64,000 nucleotides of DNA. It comes from JACVRW01 sp963811055. GTDB taxonomy: Bacteria > Actinomycetota > Thermoleophilia > Solirubrobacterales > Thermoleophilaceae. The stretch spans positions 806,001 to 870,000 of the forward strand of contig CAWEPQ010000001.1 of NCBI GenBank assembly GCA_963811055.1, in the 5' to 3' direction. Shown one piece after another: positions 9,062 through 17,814 of this stretch. The notes beneath the pieces were generated by a model. The model was not told the DNA's origin. It made no database searches and saw only the letters and a program-made list of their open reading frames with translations. The position numbers were made by a program, and so were the translations under genes. Positions within the stretch are counted from its first letter, which is position 1. Each line of letters opens with the position of its first letter.

Positions 9062-10140
9062 AGGTCGGAATCGTGGGCCTGCCGAACGCGGGCAAGTCCT
9101 CCCTCTTCAACGCGCTCACACGGGCCGGCGCCCAGGCCGCCAACTACCCGTTCACCACCGTCGAGCCGAACGTGGCCGTGGTGCCGGTGCCGGACGAGCG
9201 GCTCGACCGCGTGGCCGAGACGGTGGGCGCCACCCCGGTCGTGCACGACGTGATCGAGTTCCACGACATCGCCGGGCTGGTGCGCGGCGCGCACCGCGGC
9301 GAGGGGCTCGGGAACAAGTTCCTGGGCAACATCCGCGAAACCGACGCCATCGTGCACGTGGTGCGCGCGCACGACGACGCGCAGGTGGTCCACCCGGAGG
9401 GGAAGGTGGATCCGCTCTCCGACGTGGACGCGGTGGACACCGAGCTGCTCTTCGCCGACCTCGAGCAGGCCGAGCGCCGCCTCGACCGCGTGTCCAAGCA
9501 GGCCAAGTCGCTCGACAAGATCGCGGTGGCCGAGGAGGTGTGGCTCAAGGACGTGGTGGAAGCGCTCCGCGAGGGCCGCGCGGTGCGCACGGTCCCGGAG
9601 CCCGCCGGCGCCCCCGGCGCGGAGGTCCGCCTCCAGGCGCTCACCTCGAAGCCGGTGCTCTACGTGGCCAACGTGGCCGAGGGCGAGCCGCTTGACCCGC
9701 CCCCCGACCTGGTGGCGCACGCCGAGCAGCGCGGCGCCCGCGCCACCGCGGTGAGCGCGCGGCTCGACTCCGAGCTGTCCGAGCTGGAGGACTCCGAGGC
9801 GGAGGCGATGCGCTCCGAGATGGGCGTGGCGGAGTCCGGCCTGACGACCGTGATCCGCGAGGCGTTCGCCCTGCTCGACCTGATCTCGTTCTTCACCGCC
9901 GGCGAGGGCAAGGAGGCGCGCGCGCACGCGATCCCCCGCGGCACTCCCGCCCGCCGCGCCGCCGGCTCGGTGCACAGTGACATCGAGCGCGGATTCGTGG
10001 CCGCGGAGATCGTGCCGTGGAACGACCTCGTGGACTCCGGCGGGTATGCACCGGCGCGCGAGCAGGCCAAGCTGCGCGTGGAGGGCCGCGACTACGCGAT
10101 GCAGGACGGCGACGTGGTCACGTTCCGCTTCACCCCGTAG
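9058..10140 (+). CDS. ychF: YchF family ATPase (Obg-related)
   Basis: Universally conserved P-loop protein that binds ATP in preference to GTP and associates with ribosomes. 360 aa. G1 GLPNAGKSS (residues 6-14), the YPFTTVEPN switch, DIAGLVRGAHRGEGLGN (G3), and NVAEGE replacing the GTP-specific NKxD, as expected for YchF. The C-terminal TGS-like domain ends FRFTP. Starts GTG inside the PAP2 stop (GTGA). Its 3' end overlaps the convergent peptidase gene by 11 bp. Confidence 0.94.
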   Translation: MKVGIVGLPNAGKSSLFNALTRAGAQAANYPFTTVEPNVAVVPVPDERLDRVAETVGATPVVHDVIEFHDIAGLVRGAHRGEGLGNKFLGNIRETDAIVHVVRAHDDAQVVHPEGKVDPLSDVDAVDTELLFADLEQAERRLDRVSKQAKSLDKIAVAEEVWLKDVVEALREGRAVRTVPEPAGAPGAEVRLQALTSKPVLYVANVAEGEPLDPPPDLVAHAEQRGARATAVSARLDSELSELEDSEAEAMRSEMGVAESGLTTVIREAFALLDLISFFTAGEGKEARAHAIPRGTPARRAAGSVHSDIERGFVAAEIVPWNDLVDSGGYAPAREQAKLRVEGRDYAMQDGDVVTFRFTP

Positions 10141-10966
10141 CCGCCGTATTCAGGTACGCGTCGCAGGAGGACGGATCGCCCGATTCGAAGCCGCTGCGCC
10201 ACGCTTCCTCGCGCTGCTCGGGCGTGCCGTGATGACCCGGGTTGCTCGTGTCGAAGTCGCCGACGGCGAGGGCGGCGTCCAGCGCCTCCTGCACATCACC
10301 GTCTTCGAGACGGTTCTCCTGGTAAGCGCTCCTGGCCCACGTTGCGGCGTAGCAATCGGCATGGAGCTCAAACGCCATCGTTGGGAGCTGGCCGGAGCTC
10401 TGGGACAGGCCGAGCTCGTCCTGGACCTCGTGCCCGTACTCGTGGGCCACGATGAACGCCACAGCGAAGTCGCCGATCGTCCGTCCGTACCCCTGCGAGC
10501 TGCCCGGCAGTGCCTGGTCGAGCGCACCGTCGTAGATGTCTGCAGCGAACTGCTGCGAAATGTAGATCGTGTCGTCGCCCGGGCAGTACGCGGCTGCGCT
10601 GTCGCCCAGCGTGCCGCTGCCGTCGCCACAAGCGCTGGCCGCGCTCTGGCCGGCCGGGATCCACAGGTAGCTGACTCGGGGCTCCGGCAGGCCGGAGTTC
10701 TCGAACACCTTGGTCCAGTAGCTGTCGACGTCCTCCGTGACAGCGGTTAGGAACTGCTCCATGTTCTCCGGCTGAGCGCTGTCCTCGGACCCGAGCAGCA
10801 GGTTCCCGGCTCCCGAGCCAGACGGCGGCGCCGTGAGCTTCTTCGTGCCGCTGCCGGCCGCGGCAAGCTGGTCATCTGCCTTTGCCGAGCCGAAGTGCTG
10901 GGCGACGCCGCCGACCACCAGCAACACGACCCCGGCAACCAGGCTGGCGCGAATGAGTGAGTGCAT
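10130..10966 (-). CDS. neutral zinc metallopeptidase, secreted or anchored
   Basis: 278 aa in the YpfJ-type Zn peptidase family. An N-terminal hydrophobic segment (LVAGVVLLVVGGV) acts as signal or anchor. The active site is HEYGHEVQDELG (HEXXH), with the downstream ELHADCYAATWA supplying the third ligand. The cysteines ACG...YCPG could form a disulfide. The ATG at 10966 was chosen; an in-frame GTG at 10975 would add three residues. Convergent with ychF. Confidence 0.85.
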   Translation of the reverse strand: MHSLIRASLVAGVVLLVVGGVAQHFGSAKADDQLAAAGSGTKKLTAPPSGSGAGNLLLGSEDSAQPENMEQFLTAVTEDVDSYWTKVFENSGLPEPRVSYLWIPAGQSAASACGDGSGTLGDSAAAYCPGDDTIYISQQFAADIYDGALDQALPGSSQGYGRTIGDFAVAFIVAHEYGHEVQDELGLSQSSGQLPTMAFELHADCYAATWARSAYQENRLEDGDVQEALDAALAVGDFDTSNPGHHGTPEQREEAWRSGFESGDPSSCDAYLNTAATG

Positions 10967-11080
10967 GGGGTTCACCGTGGCCGCCAGAAGTCAACCCCGG
11001 ATAAAGATTCGAGAGGGGGTGAGCACCTGGCAGAAATCGTCCGGTATCTGCCCTTGCCGCCACGGCCGGGGAGCGCCATC

Positions 11081-12052
11081 ATGGCTCTCGTGACCCCCCG
11101 GCGTGTTGTGATCGTGGCTTTCCCCGACGTGCAGCCGCTCGACGTGGTGGGTCCCGCTGAGGTCTTCCACACCGCCGCGCGGCTCGACGGCGACGCCTAC
11201 TCCGTCACAATCGCCGCGCCCGAGACCGGGCCGCTCCGCGCCTCGGCGGTGAGCCTCGCGCCCGACACCACGCTCGAAGCGGTGCGCGGCCCGATCGACA
11301 CCCTGGTGGTGGCAGGCGGCACGGGCGTGCTGGCGCTCGAGCACGACGAGCGCTTCCTCGCCGCGCTCCGCGACGCGGCTGGCCGCTCGCGGCGGGTGGC
11401 CGGCGTGTGCACCGGCGCCTTCCTGCTGGCCGCGGCCGGGCTCCTGAAGGGCCGCCGCGCCACCACGCACTGGGCAAGCTGCGCCCTGCTGGCCGAGCGC
11501 CATCCGGACGTGGAGGTCGACGCCGACCCGATCTTCGTGCGCGACGGCGACGTGTACACGTCGGCAGGAGTAACGGCCGGCATGGACCTGGCGCTCGCGC
11601 TCGTGGAGGAAGACCTCGGGCGCGAAACCGCCCTCACCACGGCACGCTGGCTCGTGCTCTTCGTCAAGCGGCCCGGCGGGCAGGCGCAGTTCAGCGCTCA
11701 GCTCAACGCTCAGACGGCCGACCGACGGCCGCTGCGCGAGCTGCAGGCCTGGATAGCCGACAACCTCGATGCCGACCTGTCCGTGCCCTCCCTGGCGACA
11801 CGGGCGCACATGAGCGAGCGCAACTTCGCCCGCGCTTTCGCCCGCGAGGTCGGCCAGACCCCGGCCGCCTACGTCGAGTCCGCTCGCGTGGAGGGCGCCC
11901 GCATGGCGCTCGAGGCAGGCGAGACGCCCATCGAGACCGTTGCCGCACGCGCGGGCTTCGGGACCGTCGAGACCATGCGCCGCGCGTTTCACCGCCGGGT
12001 GGGGGTTGGCCCCGCCGACTATCGCCGCCGCTTCCGCTCGGAAGCGGCCTGA
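11081..12052 (+). CDS. GlxA family transcriptional regulator (DJ-1/PfpI plus AraC HTH)
   Basis: 323 aa: a DJ-1/PfpI class-I amidotransferase-like domain (residues about 6-175, nucleophile elbow GVCTGAFLLA) followed by an AraC/XylS DNA-binding domain (about 220-320; LATRAHMSERNFARAF, then AGFGTVETMRRAFHRRVG). Such regulators usually control neighbouring amine or nitrile metabolism. The next gene is a stand-alone PfpI protein 17 bp downstream, its likely partner. The ATG at 11081 is used; a GTG at 11090 preceded by CATCAT is an alternative leaderless start. Confidence 0.88.
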   Translation: MALVTPRRVVIVAFPDVQPLDVVGPAEVFHTAARLDGDAYSVTIAAPETGPLRASAVSLAPDTTLEAVRGPIDTLVVAGGTGVLALEHDERFLAALRDAAGRSRRVAGVCTGAFLLAAAGLLKGRRATTHWASCALLAERHPDVEVDADPIFVRDGDVYTSAGVTAGMDLALALVEEDLGRETALTTARWLVLFVKRPGGQAQFSAQLNAQTADRRPLRELQAWIADNLDADLSVPSLATRAHMSERNFARAFAREVGQTPAAYVESARVEGARMALEAGETPIETVAARAGFGTVETMRRAFHRRVGVGPADYRRRFRSEAA

Positions 12053-12069
12053 AGAAGGAGCGTCATGCC

Positions 12070-12714
12070 ATGCAGATCGTGATCCCCATATACGACCGCT
12101 TCACCGCCCTCGACGCCGTCGGCCCCTACGAGGTGCTCTCGCGGGTGCCCGGAGCGCAGGTGATCTTCGCCGGCGTCGAGGCGCGCGAATACACAACGGA
12201 CACCGGGATGCTCACGATCCGCGCCGATGCCGCGCTGGCCGACATCCCGAGCCCCGAGGTCTTCGTGGTCCCAGGAGGCCCGGGCAGCACGGACGCGGCC
12301 AAGGACGAGGCGCTGCTCAGCTGGATTCGCACCGCACACGCGACCTCCGAGTGGAGCACCTCGGTCTGCACCGGCGCGGAGCTGCTCGGCGCGGCCGGCC
12401 TGCTCGACGGCCTCGACGCCACGACCTACTGGGCGGACATGGAGATGCTCGCCCAGTACGGCGCGACTGCCTGCGAGAAGCGGGTGGTGGAGCAGGGCAA
12501 GATCGTCACCGCCGCCGGCGTGTCCTCAGGGATCGACATGGCCCTGACACTGGTCGCGCGAATGACCCACGAAGAGGTGGCCAAGGCGATCCAGCTGGGC
12601 ATCGAGTACGACCCCGAGCCGCCGTTCGACTCCGGCTCCACGCGCACCGCCTCGCCGGAGACGATCGCGCTCGTGCGCGCCACCATCGCGGCGCGGGACG
12701 CTGCGACGGCTTAG
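12070..12714 (+). CDS. DJ-1/PfpI family protein, isonitrile hydratase-like
   Basis: 214 aa, single DJ-1/PfpI domain. Opens MQIVIPIYDRFTALDAVGPYE, with the nucleophile elbow STSVCTGAELLGAAGL (Cys) and an acidic residue in the PYEVL loop. Resembles isonitrile hydratases and amidase-like ThiJ proteins; the substrate is inferred only from the family. AAGGAG at 12055-12060 sits 9 nt before the ATG, a genuine ribosome-binding site in a window where many genes lack one. Probably co-transcribed with the GlxA-type regulator. Confidence 0.82.
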   Translation: MQIVIPIYDRFTALDAVGPYEVLSRVPGAQVIFAGVEAREYTTDTGMLTIRADAALADIPSPEVFVVPGGPGSTDAAKDEALLSWIRTAHATSEWSTSVCTGAELLGAAGLLDGLDATTYWADMEMLAQYGATACEKRVVEQGKIVTAAGVSSGIDMALTLVARMTHEEVAKAIQLGIEYDPEPPFDSGSTRTASPETIALVRATIAARDAATA

Positions 12715-12721
12715 CTGTTGC

Positions 12722-12727
12722 TATACC
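12722..12727 (+). promoter_or_regulatory. -10 element TATACC, leaderless SGNH gene
   Basis: TATACC lies 7 nt before the GTG at 12735 in the 20-bp gap after the PfpI stop. It is the only start-adjacent signal, and no Shine-Dalgarno sequence is seen. Confidence 0.5.
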
Positions 12728-12734
12728 GCCCCGG

Positions 12735-13385
12735 GTGCGGGGCCGGCATCTCATTGCGCTCGTAACGGCGTTGGCGGCCGCTATGGCGGTGCTGCCCGCG
12801 GCCGCGAACGCCTGTGACACCGGCCGGCGCGCGAGGCCCCCGATGCCCGCGGGCACGCCGCCCCTCGCCGTGGGCGACTCGGTGATGCTCGGCGCCGTGG
12901 ACCGGCTCGTGGCGGCCGGGTTCGAGGTGGATGCGCGCGGCTGCCGCCAGATGGCCGAGGGCGTGAAGCTGCTGGCCGCGCGCGGGCGCAGGGACGCCCT
13001 GCCCGAGATCGTGGTGGTGGCCCTCGGCACCAACTGGATCGTCACCACCACGCAGATCCGCCAGACGCTCCGGATCCTCGGCCCGAGCCGGGTCCTCGGG
13101 CTGGTGGTCCCGCGTGAGCTGGCGAGCGTGAAGACCCCCAACCGGCGCAACATCCGGGCCGCGGGCCGCCGCTGGCCCGACCGCGTGAAGGTGCTCGACT
13201 GGGTGCGCTACAGCGCCGGCCACGCGTCCTGGTTCGCGGGCGACGGGCTCCATCTCGCGGCGTCGGGCGCGCGGGCGTTCACCCGTCTGCTCTCCACGGC
13301 CCTCGACTGGCCGGTCAGCGCGCGGGTCGTGACCTGGACGCCGGTCCCGGCGCCGGAGGCGACGGAGCGCCTCAGCGCACCGTGA
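12735..13385 (+). CDS. secreted SGNH/GDSL-like hydrolase domain protein
   Basis: 216 aa. A signal peptide of about 27 residues ends LPAAANA. The mature part has GDSVMLGA (block I with Ser), VALGTNW (block III region) and DGLHLAASGARAF (the Asp-x-x-His block), consistent with an SGNH fold, often found in cell-wall acetyltransferases or esterases. The GTG start lies just after a -10. The last 14 bp overlap the convergent SpoIID-like gene. Confidence 0.75.
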   Translation: MRGRHLIALVTALAAAMAVLPAAANACDTGRRARPPMPAGTPPLAVGDSVMLGAVDRLVAAGFEVDARGCRQMAEGVKLLAARGRRDALPEIVVVALGTNWIVTTTQIRQTLRILGPSRVLGLVVPRELASVKTPNRRNIRAAGRRWPDRVKVLDWVRYSAGHASWFAGDGLHLAASGARAFTRLLSTALDWPVSARVVTWTPVPAPEATERLSAP

Positions 13386-14763
13386 CCCGCGGCCCTGCCA
13401 CGACGCCCGCACGCACGCGGTAGACGCCGGGTCGCGCGATGGCCTTGCGGTAGCGGCCGTGCGCGACGGTGCGGATCGTGCCGGCGCGCCTCCAGCGCCC
13501 GTCGATCCTGCGTTCGAGGATCAGCCGGTGTGAGCGCGGGGCGGGGTCGAAGCTCCCGGAGACGCTGGGCCTCACGCGGCCGAGCGTCCACAGAGCGATC
13601 CGTGGGGAGGTCCAGGCGGCCGCCTGTGCCCTGGCCGCCGTGTGAGCGGAGGTGGAGACGCGCGTGAACCGCATCCAGGTGTCGCGCAGCTCGAGCCGGG
13701 CGCGAATCGTGGGACCGCTGATCGTGGTGGTGCCGCGGCTGCCGATCACCTGGGCTCTGACCACGCGCGGCGAGGTGCCGCGCTTGAGCACCTTGAGCCG
13801 GCGGAAGCTGCCGCGGGAGCCCAGCGCGCGAGTGAGCTGGGCCGTGGTGAACGAGCGCTTCCAGCGGTGGTAGGGCGAGCGGGAGTCGTACGGATCGGGC
13901 ACACCCACCAGCCAGGGCTTGCTGAGCGCACCGACGAACGAGTACTGGATGCTCTCGGTGTGGCCGCCGGAGGTGGAGAAGTAGTAGGTCACTGCCGGCT
14001 CGCCGGCGTAGGTGAGGATCCGGCCCGCGGTGCCGGTCACCGCGGCGTTGCTGCGCACGCCCTCGGCGATCACGCCCCGGTAGACCTGGGAGCGCGTGTC
14101 CGGGTAGAGGTCGAACGGACCCTCGGGGTGGCGCGTGGCCAGCGCGTAGGTCCGCGCGGTCACCGCCTGTGCCTTGAGGGCCTCGAGCGGCCAGGAGGCG
14201 GGCATCTCGCCGGCCACCACGCCCTGCACGTAGTCATCGAGGGACAACACGTTGATGGCGTCGAGCCCGCCGCCGGCCTGGATCTCGATCGCTCCCCGGT
14301 AGAGGCCGTCGGTCACCCCATTGAGGGCCGGGCCCAGCAGCCGCAGCGCGCGGCCGGGACGCTCGAGGCGCAGCCGCGAGGAAAAGCGAGCGATGCGCTT
14401 GCCCGACGGGCCGAAGAGGGCGATGCCCCCTCCGGACGGTCGCGCGATGTAGGTCTTCGACGGCTTCAGCGCTCTGCCGTCGGCGCTGGTGGCGCCGCGC
14501 ACGCGGATGTACGGGTCGTCGGGCTGGAGCAGCACCCGCACGGAGCGCTGGGCGGACCGCGTCAGGCGTGTGTGCGAGTAGTAGTGCGACAGGATGTCGC
14601 GGTAGCCGGTGCCCTCGAGCGCGTAGCCGTAGGCGCCGTACTGGCTCATGCCGATGCCGTGACCCCAGCCGGCGCCACGGATCACGTGGCGGGTGGCGGC
14701 GCTGGAGCTTGCGGGCACAGCGAGTACCGCAAGCACGACTGTGGACAGAAGAAGGCGGCGCAT
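13372..14763 (-). CDS. secreted SpoIID/LytB domain protein
   Basis: 463 aa. Signal peptide residues 1-22, then GWGHGIGMSQYGAYG at about 33-47 and the SpoIID core YVQGVVAGEMPASWPLEALKAQAVTARTYA near 190-220. SpoIID proteins are lytic glycosyltransferase-like enzymes acting on peptidoglycan. The GHG(I/V)GMSQ motif stands before the core rather than after it, an order also common in actinobacterial members. The C-terminal 110 residues form Arg-rich, Ig-like repeats. Lies 43 bp downstream of the cyclase gene on the same strand. Confidence 0.85.
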   Translation of the reverse strand: MRRLLLSTVVLAVLAVPASSSAATRHVIRGAGWGHGIGMSQYGAYGYALEGTGYRDILSHYYSHTRLTRSAQRSVRVLLQPDDPYIRVRGATSADGRALKPSKTYIARPSGGGIALFGPSGKRIARFSSRLRLERPGRALRLLGPALNGVTDGLYRGAIEIQAGGGLDAINVLSLDDYVQGVVAGEMPASWPLEALKAQAVTARTYALATRHPEGPFDLYPDTRSQVYRGVIAEGVRSNAAVTGTAGRILTYAGEPAVTYYFSTSGGHTESIQYSFVGALSKPWLVGVPDPYDSRSPYHRWKRSFTTAQLTRALGSRGSFRRLKVLKRGTSPRVVRAQVIGSRGTTTISGPTIRARLELRDTWMRFTRVSTSAHTAARAQAAAWTSPRIALWTLGRVRPSVSGSFDPAPRSHRLILERRIDGRWRRAGTIRTVAHGRYRKAIARPGVYRVRAGVVAGPRVTVR

Positions 14764-14767
14764 AGTA

Positions 14768-14783
14768 GGAGCTACAACTCCTC
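14768..14783. repeat. inverted repeat AGGAG-N6-CTCCT before SpoIID gene
   Basis: AGGAGctacaaCTCCT lies 5 bp upstream of the SpoIID start codon. It could sequester the ribosome-binding site (on the minus strand AGGAG pairs with CTCCT) or be an operator. Confidence 0.4.
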
Positions 14784-14806
14784 TATCGGCTGAAGGTAGC
14801 GAGACT

Positions 14807-16129
14807 TCAGGTCACTCTGAACAGGCGCCAGTCCCCCGGCACCCCGCGTAGGTCATGCGTGCCGCGGTCCTCGAAGTCGATTCCAGAGCCCACCACGAGG
14901 TCCTTGACGGTGCTCGACACGAGCACCTCGCCGGCATCTGCGAAGGACATCACCCGGGCTGCGATATGCACCGCCAGACCGCCCAGGTCGTCGCTCATCA
15001 CCTCGCACTCGCCGGTGTGCAGGCCCGCGCGGAGCTCCAATCCAAGCTCCTCCACGGCCTCGGTGATCGATGCGGCGCAGCGGATCGCGCGCGCCGGGCC
15101 GTCGAAGGTCGCGAGGAAGCCGTCGCCGGTGCGCTTGATCTCGCGCCCGCGATGGCGCTCGAGCGAACGCCGGAAGAGCTGATCGTGGCGCTCCAGCAGG
15201 TCGCGCCAGTGGCGATCGCCCATGTCGGCGGCGCGCTGGGTGGAGTCCACGATGTCGGTGAACATCACGGTGGCGAGCATGCGGTCGGGCTCGCGCTCGT
15301 GGCGGGTGCCGGTGAGGAACTCCTCGAGCTCGCCGAGGATCGCCTCGCTGTCGCCCACGGCGAACATGTTGTCCGGGCCCTCGAGCTCCACGTAGCGGGC
15401 CCCCGGGATGCGCTCGGCGATGTAGCGCGAATGGTCGACCTTGATGAAGCTGTCCTCGCGCCGGTGCATCACGAGCGTCGGCACGCGGATCGAGGGCAGC
15501 ACCTCGCGGACGTCGAACTCTCCGATGAGGTCGAAGATCCGCTTGATCGTGGCGGGGCTGGCGGCCAGCCGCTCGAGGCGGCCGGCCCATTCCATGAAGC
15601 GCGGCTCGCGCATGCGGCTGCCGGCCACGGCTCCGGCCACGAGGCCCTCGCCCCAGTGCTCGACGCACTCGTCCATCCGCGAGTTGCGCTCCTCCGCGCT
15701 CCAGGCAAAGTCGTAGTCGGGAGCCCAGACCGAGCGGGCGAACGTGGCGTACATGGTCAGCGACTGGGTCCGGTCCGGGTGGCTGGCGGCGAACAGCGCG
15801 GCCATCGGGCCGCCCTCGAGCGTGGCCACGATCGCGGCCTCGTCCGATCCGGCGGCATCCATCACCGCCAGCACGTCGTCCATCTGCTCCTCGAGGGTGG
15901 GGGCGCCCTCGAGCGGATCGGACAGGCCCGAGCCGCGCCGGTCGAACGTGATCACCCGCGCGAAGCTGGTGAGCCGGTCCATCACGCCGGCCAGCGACGC
16001 CTCGGACCAGAGGTACTCCACCTGCGAGATCCAGGGCGGGATCCACACCAGATCGATGGGGCCGTCGCCCTCCACGATGTAGGCGATGTGCACATCACCG
16101 CTTCGGGCGTAGCGGGCAACCGGAGGCAC
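14807..16129 (-). CDS. alpha/beta-hydrolase–adenylate/guanylate cyclase fusion
   Basis: 440 aa. Residues about 1-265 are an alpha/beta-hydrolase domain; about 275-440 a class III nucleotide cyclase with both metal aspartates (VMFTDIVDST and RTGDGFLATF) and HIAARV holding the transition-state Arg. The hydrolase nucleophile elbow normally GxSxGG reads ATLEGGPM, so the Ser is Leu, and the usual terminal His position reads PDNMF. The hydrolase domain therefore looks like a ligand sensor rather than an enzyme. Makes cAMP or cGMP (inference). GTG start. Divergent from the ThDP enzyme gene; a Crp-type regulator lies at 62 kb. Confidence 0.88.
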   Translation of the reverse strand: MPPVARYARSGDVHIAYIVEGDGPIDLVWIPPWISQVEYLWSEASLAGVMDRLTSFARVITFDRRGSGLSDPLEGAPTLEEQMDDVLAVMDAAGSDEAAIVATLEGGPMAALFAASHPDRTQSLTMYATFARSVWAPDYDFAWSAEERNSRMDECVEHWGEGLVAGAVAGSRMREPRFMEWAGRLERLAASPATIKRIFDLIGEFDVREVLPSIRVPTLVMHRREDSFIKVDHSRYIAERIPGARYVELEGPDNMFAVGDSEAILGELEEFLTGTRHEREPDRMLATVMFTDIVDSTQRAADMGDRHWRDLLERHDQLFRRSLERHRGREIKRTGDGFLATFDGPARAIRCAASITEAVEELGLELRAGLHTGECEVMSDDLGGLAVHIAARVMSFADAGEVLVSSTVKDLVVGSGIDFEDRGTHDLRGVPGDWRLFRVT

Positions 16130-16139
16130 TGAGGCAAGG

Positions 16140-16149
16140 ACGTTACAGT
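16140..16149. promoter_or_regulatory. overlapping divergent -10 elements (TACAGT / TAACGT)
   Basis: On the plus strand TACAGT (16144-16149) ends 9 nt before the GTG of the ThDP enzyme. On the minus strand TAACGT (16140-16145) ends 10 nt before the GTG of the cyclase. The two hexamers share two base pairs, so polymerases would exclude one another. Confidence 0.5.
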
Positions 16150-16158
16150 CAGCCGACC

Positions 16159-17802
16159 GTGGGCAAGCGCAAAGCCAGTGACGTTTTCGTGGAGTGCCTG
16201 GAGGCCGAGGGCGTCGGCCACGTGTTCGGCATTCCCGGCGAGGAGACCCTCGACCTGAACGAGTCGCTGTCGCGCTCGTCCATCGACTTCATCCCGGTCC
16301 GCCACGAGCAGGGCGGGGCCTACATGGCCGACGTCAGCGGCCGGCTCACCGGCCACGCGGGCGTGTGCCTGGGCACGCTCGGCCCCGGAGCCCTGAACCT
16401 CGTGACCGCCGTGGCGGACGCCTATCTGGACCGCGCGCCGCTGGTGGCGCTCACCGGCCAGGGCGACCTCGAGCGGATGCACAAGGAGTCGCACCAGTAC
16501 ATCGACCTGCTGCGCGTGATGCGGCCGATCACCAAGTGGAACGCGCGGCTGTCGGACGCGGCGATCATCCCCGAGGTCGTGCGCAAGGCCTTCAAGGTGG
16601 CCGAGGCCGAGAAGCCCGGCTCCACGCACATCGAGCTGCCAGAGGACGTGATGGCCACCGAGATCGACGCGGAGCCGCTGCCGCGCAGGCGGGTGGTGCA
16701 GCCGGAGCCCGCGGCGCGCGAGCTGCTGAGGGCGGCCGACATCGTGCGCGGGGCGATCAACCCGGTGGCGCTGGCCGGCAACGGCGTGGTGCGCACCGGC
16801 GCTGTGGCGGCCCTGCGGGAGTTCGTGCGCGCCACCGGCATCCCGGTGGCCGAGACCTTCATGGGCAAGGGCCTGATCCCGCCGGACAACCCCAAGGCGC
16901 TCGGCTCCGTGGGCCTCCAGTCGGGCGACTACCGGATGGCGGGCTTCGACGAGGCCGACGTGGTGCTGGCCATCGGCTACGACCTCGTGGAGCACTCACC
17001 GGAGCACTGGAACCCGGGTCGCGACAAGAAGATCATCTGCATCGACTCGGTGGCCGCCGAGATCGACGAGTACTTCGTGCCAGAGGTCGAGCTCGTGGGC
17101 GACATCTACCACGTGCTCACGCGCCTCAGCGAGGAGTGCCGCCACGTGCCGCATCAGGGCGGCTCCACTCGGCTGCGTGACGTGGTGCTGGGCCGCTTCG
17201 AGAAGGCCAAGGACGACGACTCCTTCCCGGTCCAGCCGCCGCGCGCCCTCTACGAGATCCGCAAGGCCCTGGGCCGCGAGGACATCCTGATCTCGGACGT
17301 GGGCCTCCACAAGCTCTGGATCGGGAGGATGTTCCCCGCCTACGAGCCCAACACCGTGCTGATCGCGAACGGCCTGGCGGGCATGGGCTTCGCCGTGCCC
17401 GCCGCGGTGGCGGCCAAGCTCGTGCACCCGGACCGCAACGTGGTCACGGTGAACGGCGACGGCGGCTTCCTCATGAACTGCCAGGAGCTCGAGACGGCAG
17501 TGCGGCTGAAGACGCCGATCGTGAACGTGGTCTGGGAGAACGGCCAGTACGGCTCGATCGTCTGGAAGCAGGACAAGAAGTTCGGCACGCACTTCGGCAC
17601 CGATTTCACGAACCCCGACTTCGTCAAGCTGGCCGAGAGCTTCGGAATGCCGGCCTGGCGCTGCGGGTCCGCCGACGACTTCGGCGAGACGCTGCGCCGG
17701 GCGCTCACGCTCGACGTGCCATCGCTGATCGTGCTGCCGATCGACTACTCGATCGACGTGGCCATCAGCGACGAGCTGGGCGTCGAGACGGTCGCGACCT
17801 AG
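16159..17802 (+). CDS. ThDP-dependent acetolactate synthase-family enzyme, candidate 2-oxoglutarate decarboxylase
   Basis: 547 aa with the three-domain ThDP layout: PYR domain with catalytic Glu50 in VRHEQGG, central domain, and the PP domain with the NGDGGFLMN metal/ThDP motif at 432-440. It carries RMHKESHQYIDL and TNPDFVKLAESFG segments that recall the cyanobacterial acetolactate-synthase-like enzyme shown to decarboxylate 2-oxoglutarate. The succinate-semialdehyde dehydrogenase-like gene follows 12 bp downstream, the same gene pair as that TCA bypass. Acetolactate synthase is the alternative, but no small regulatory subunit gene is adjacent. Confidence 0.85.
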   Translation: MGKRKASDVFVECLEAEGVGHVFGIPGEETLDLNESLSRSSIDFIPVRHEQGGAYMADVSGRLTGHAGVCLGTLGPGALNLVTAVADAYLDRAPLVALTGQGDLERMHKESHQYIDLLRVMRPITKWNARLSDAAIIPEVVRKAFKVAEAEKPGSTHIELPEDVMATEIDAEPLPRRRVVQPEPAARELLRAADIVRGAINPVALAGNGVVRTGAVAALREFVRATGIPVAETFMGKGLIPPDNPKALGSVGLQSGDYRMAGFDEADVVLAIGYDLVEHSPEHWNPGRDKKIICIDSVAAEIDEYFVPEVELVGDIYHVLTRLSEECRHVPHQGGSTRLRDVVLGRFEKAKDDDSFPVQPPRALYEIRKALGREDILISDVGLHKLWIGRMFPAYEPNTVLIANGLAGMGFAVPAAVAAKLVHPDRNVVTVNGDGGFLMNCQELETAVRLKTPIVNVVWENGQYGSIVWKQDKKFGTHFGTDFTNPDFVKLAESFGMPAWRCGSADDFGETLRRALTLDVPSLIVLPIDYSIDVAISDELGVETVAT

Positions 17803-17814
17803 GAGGAGACACCC

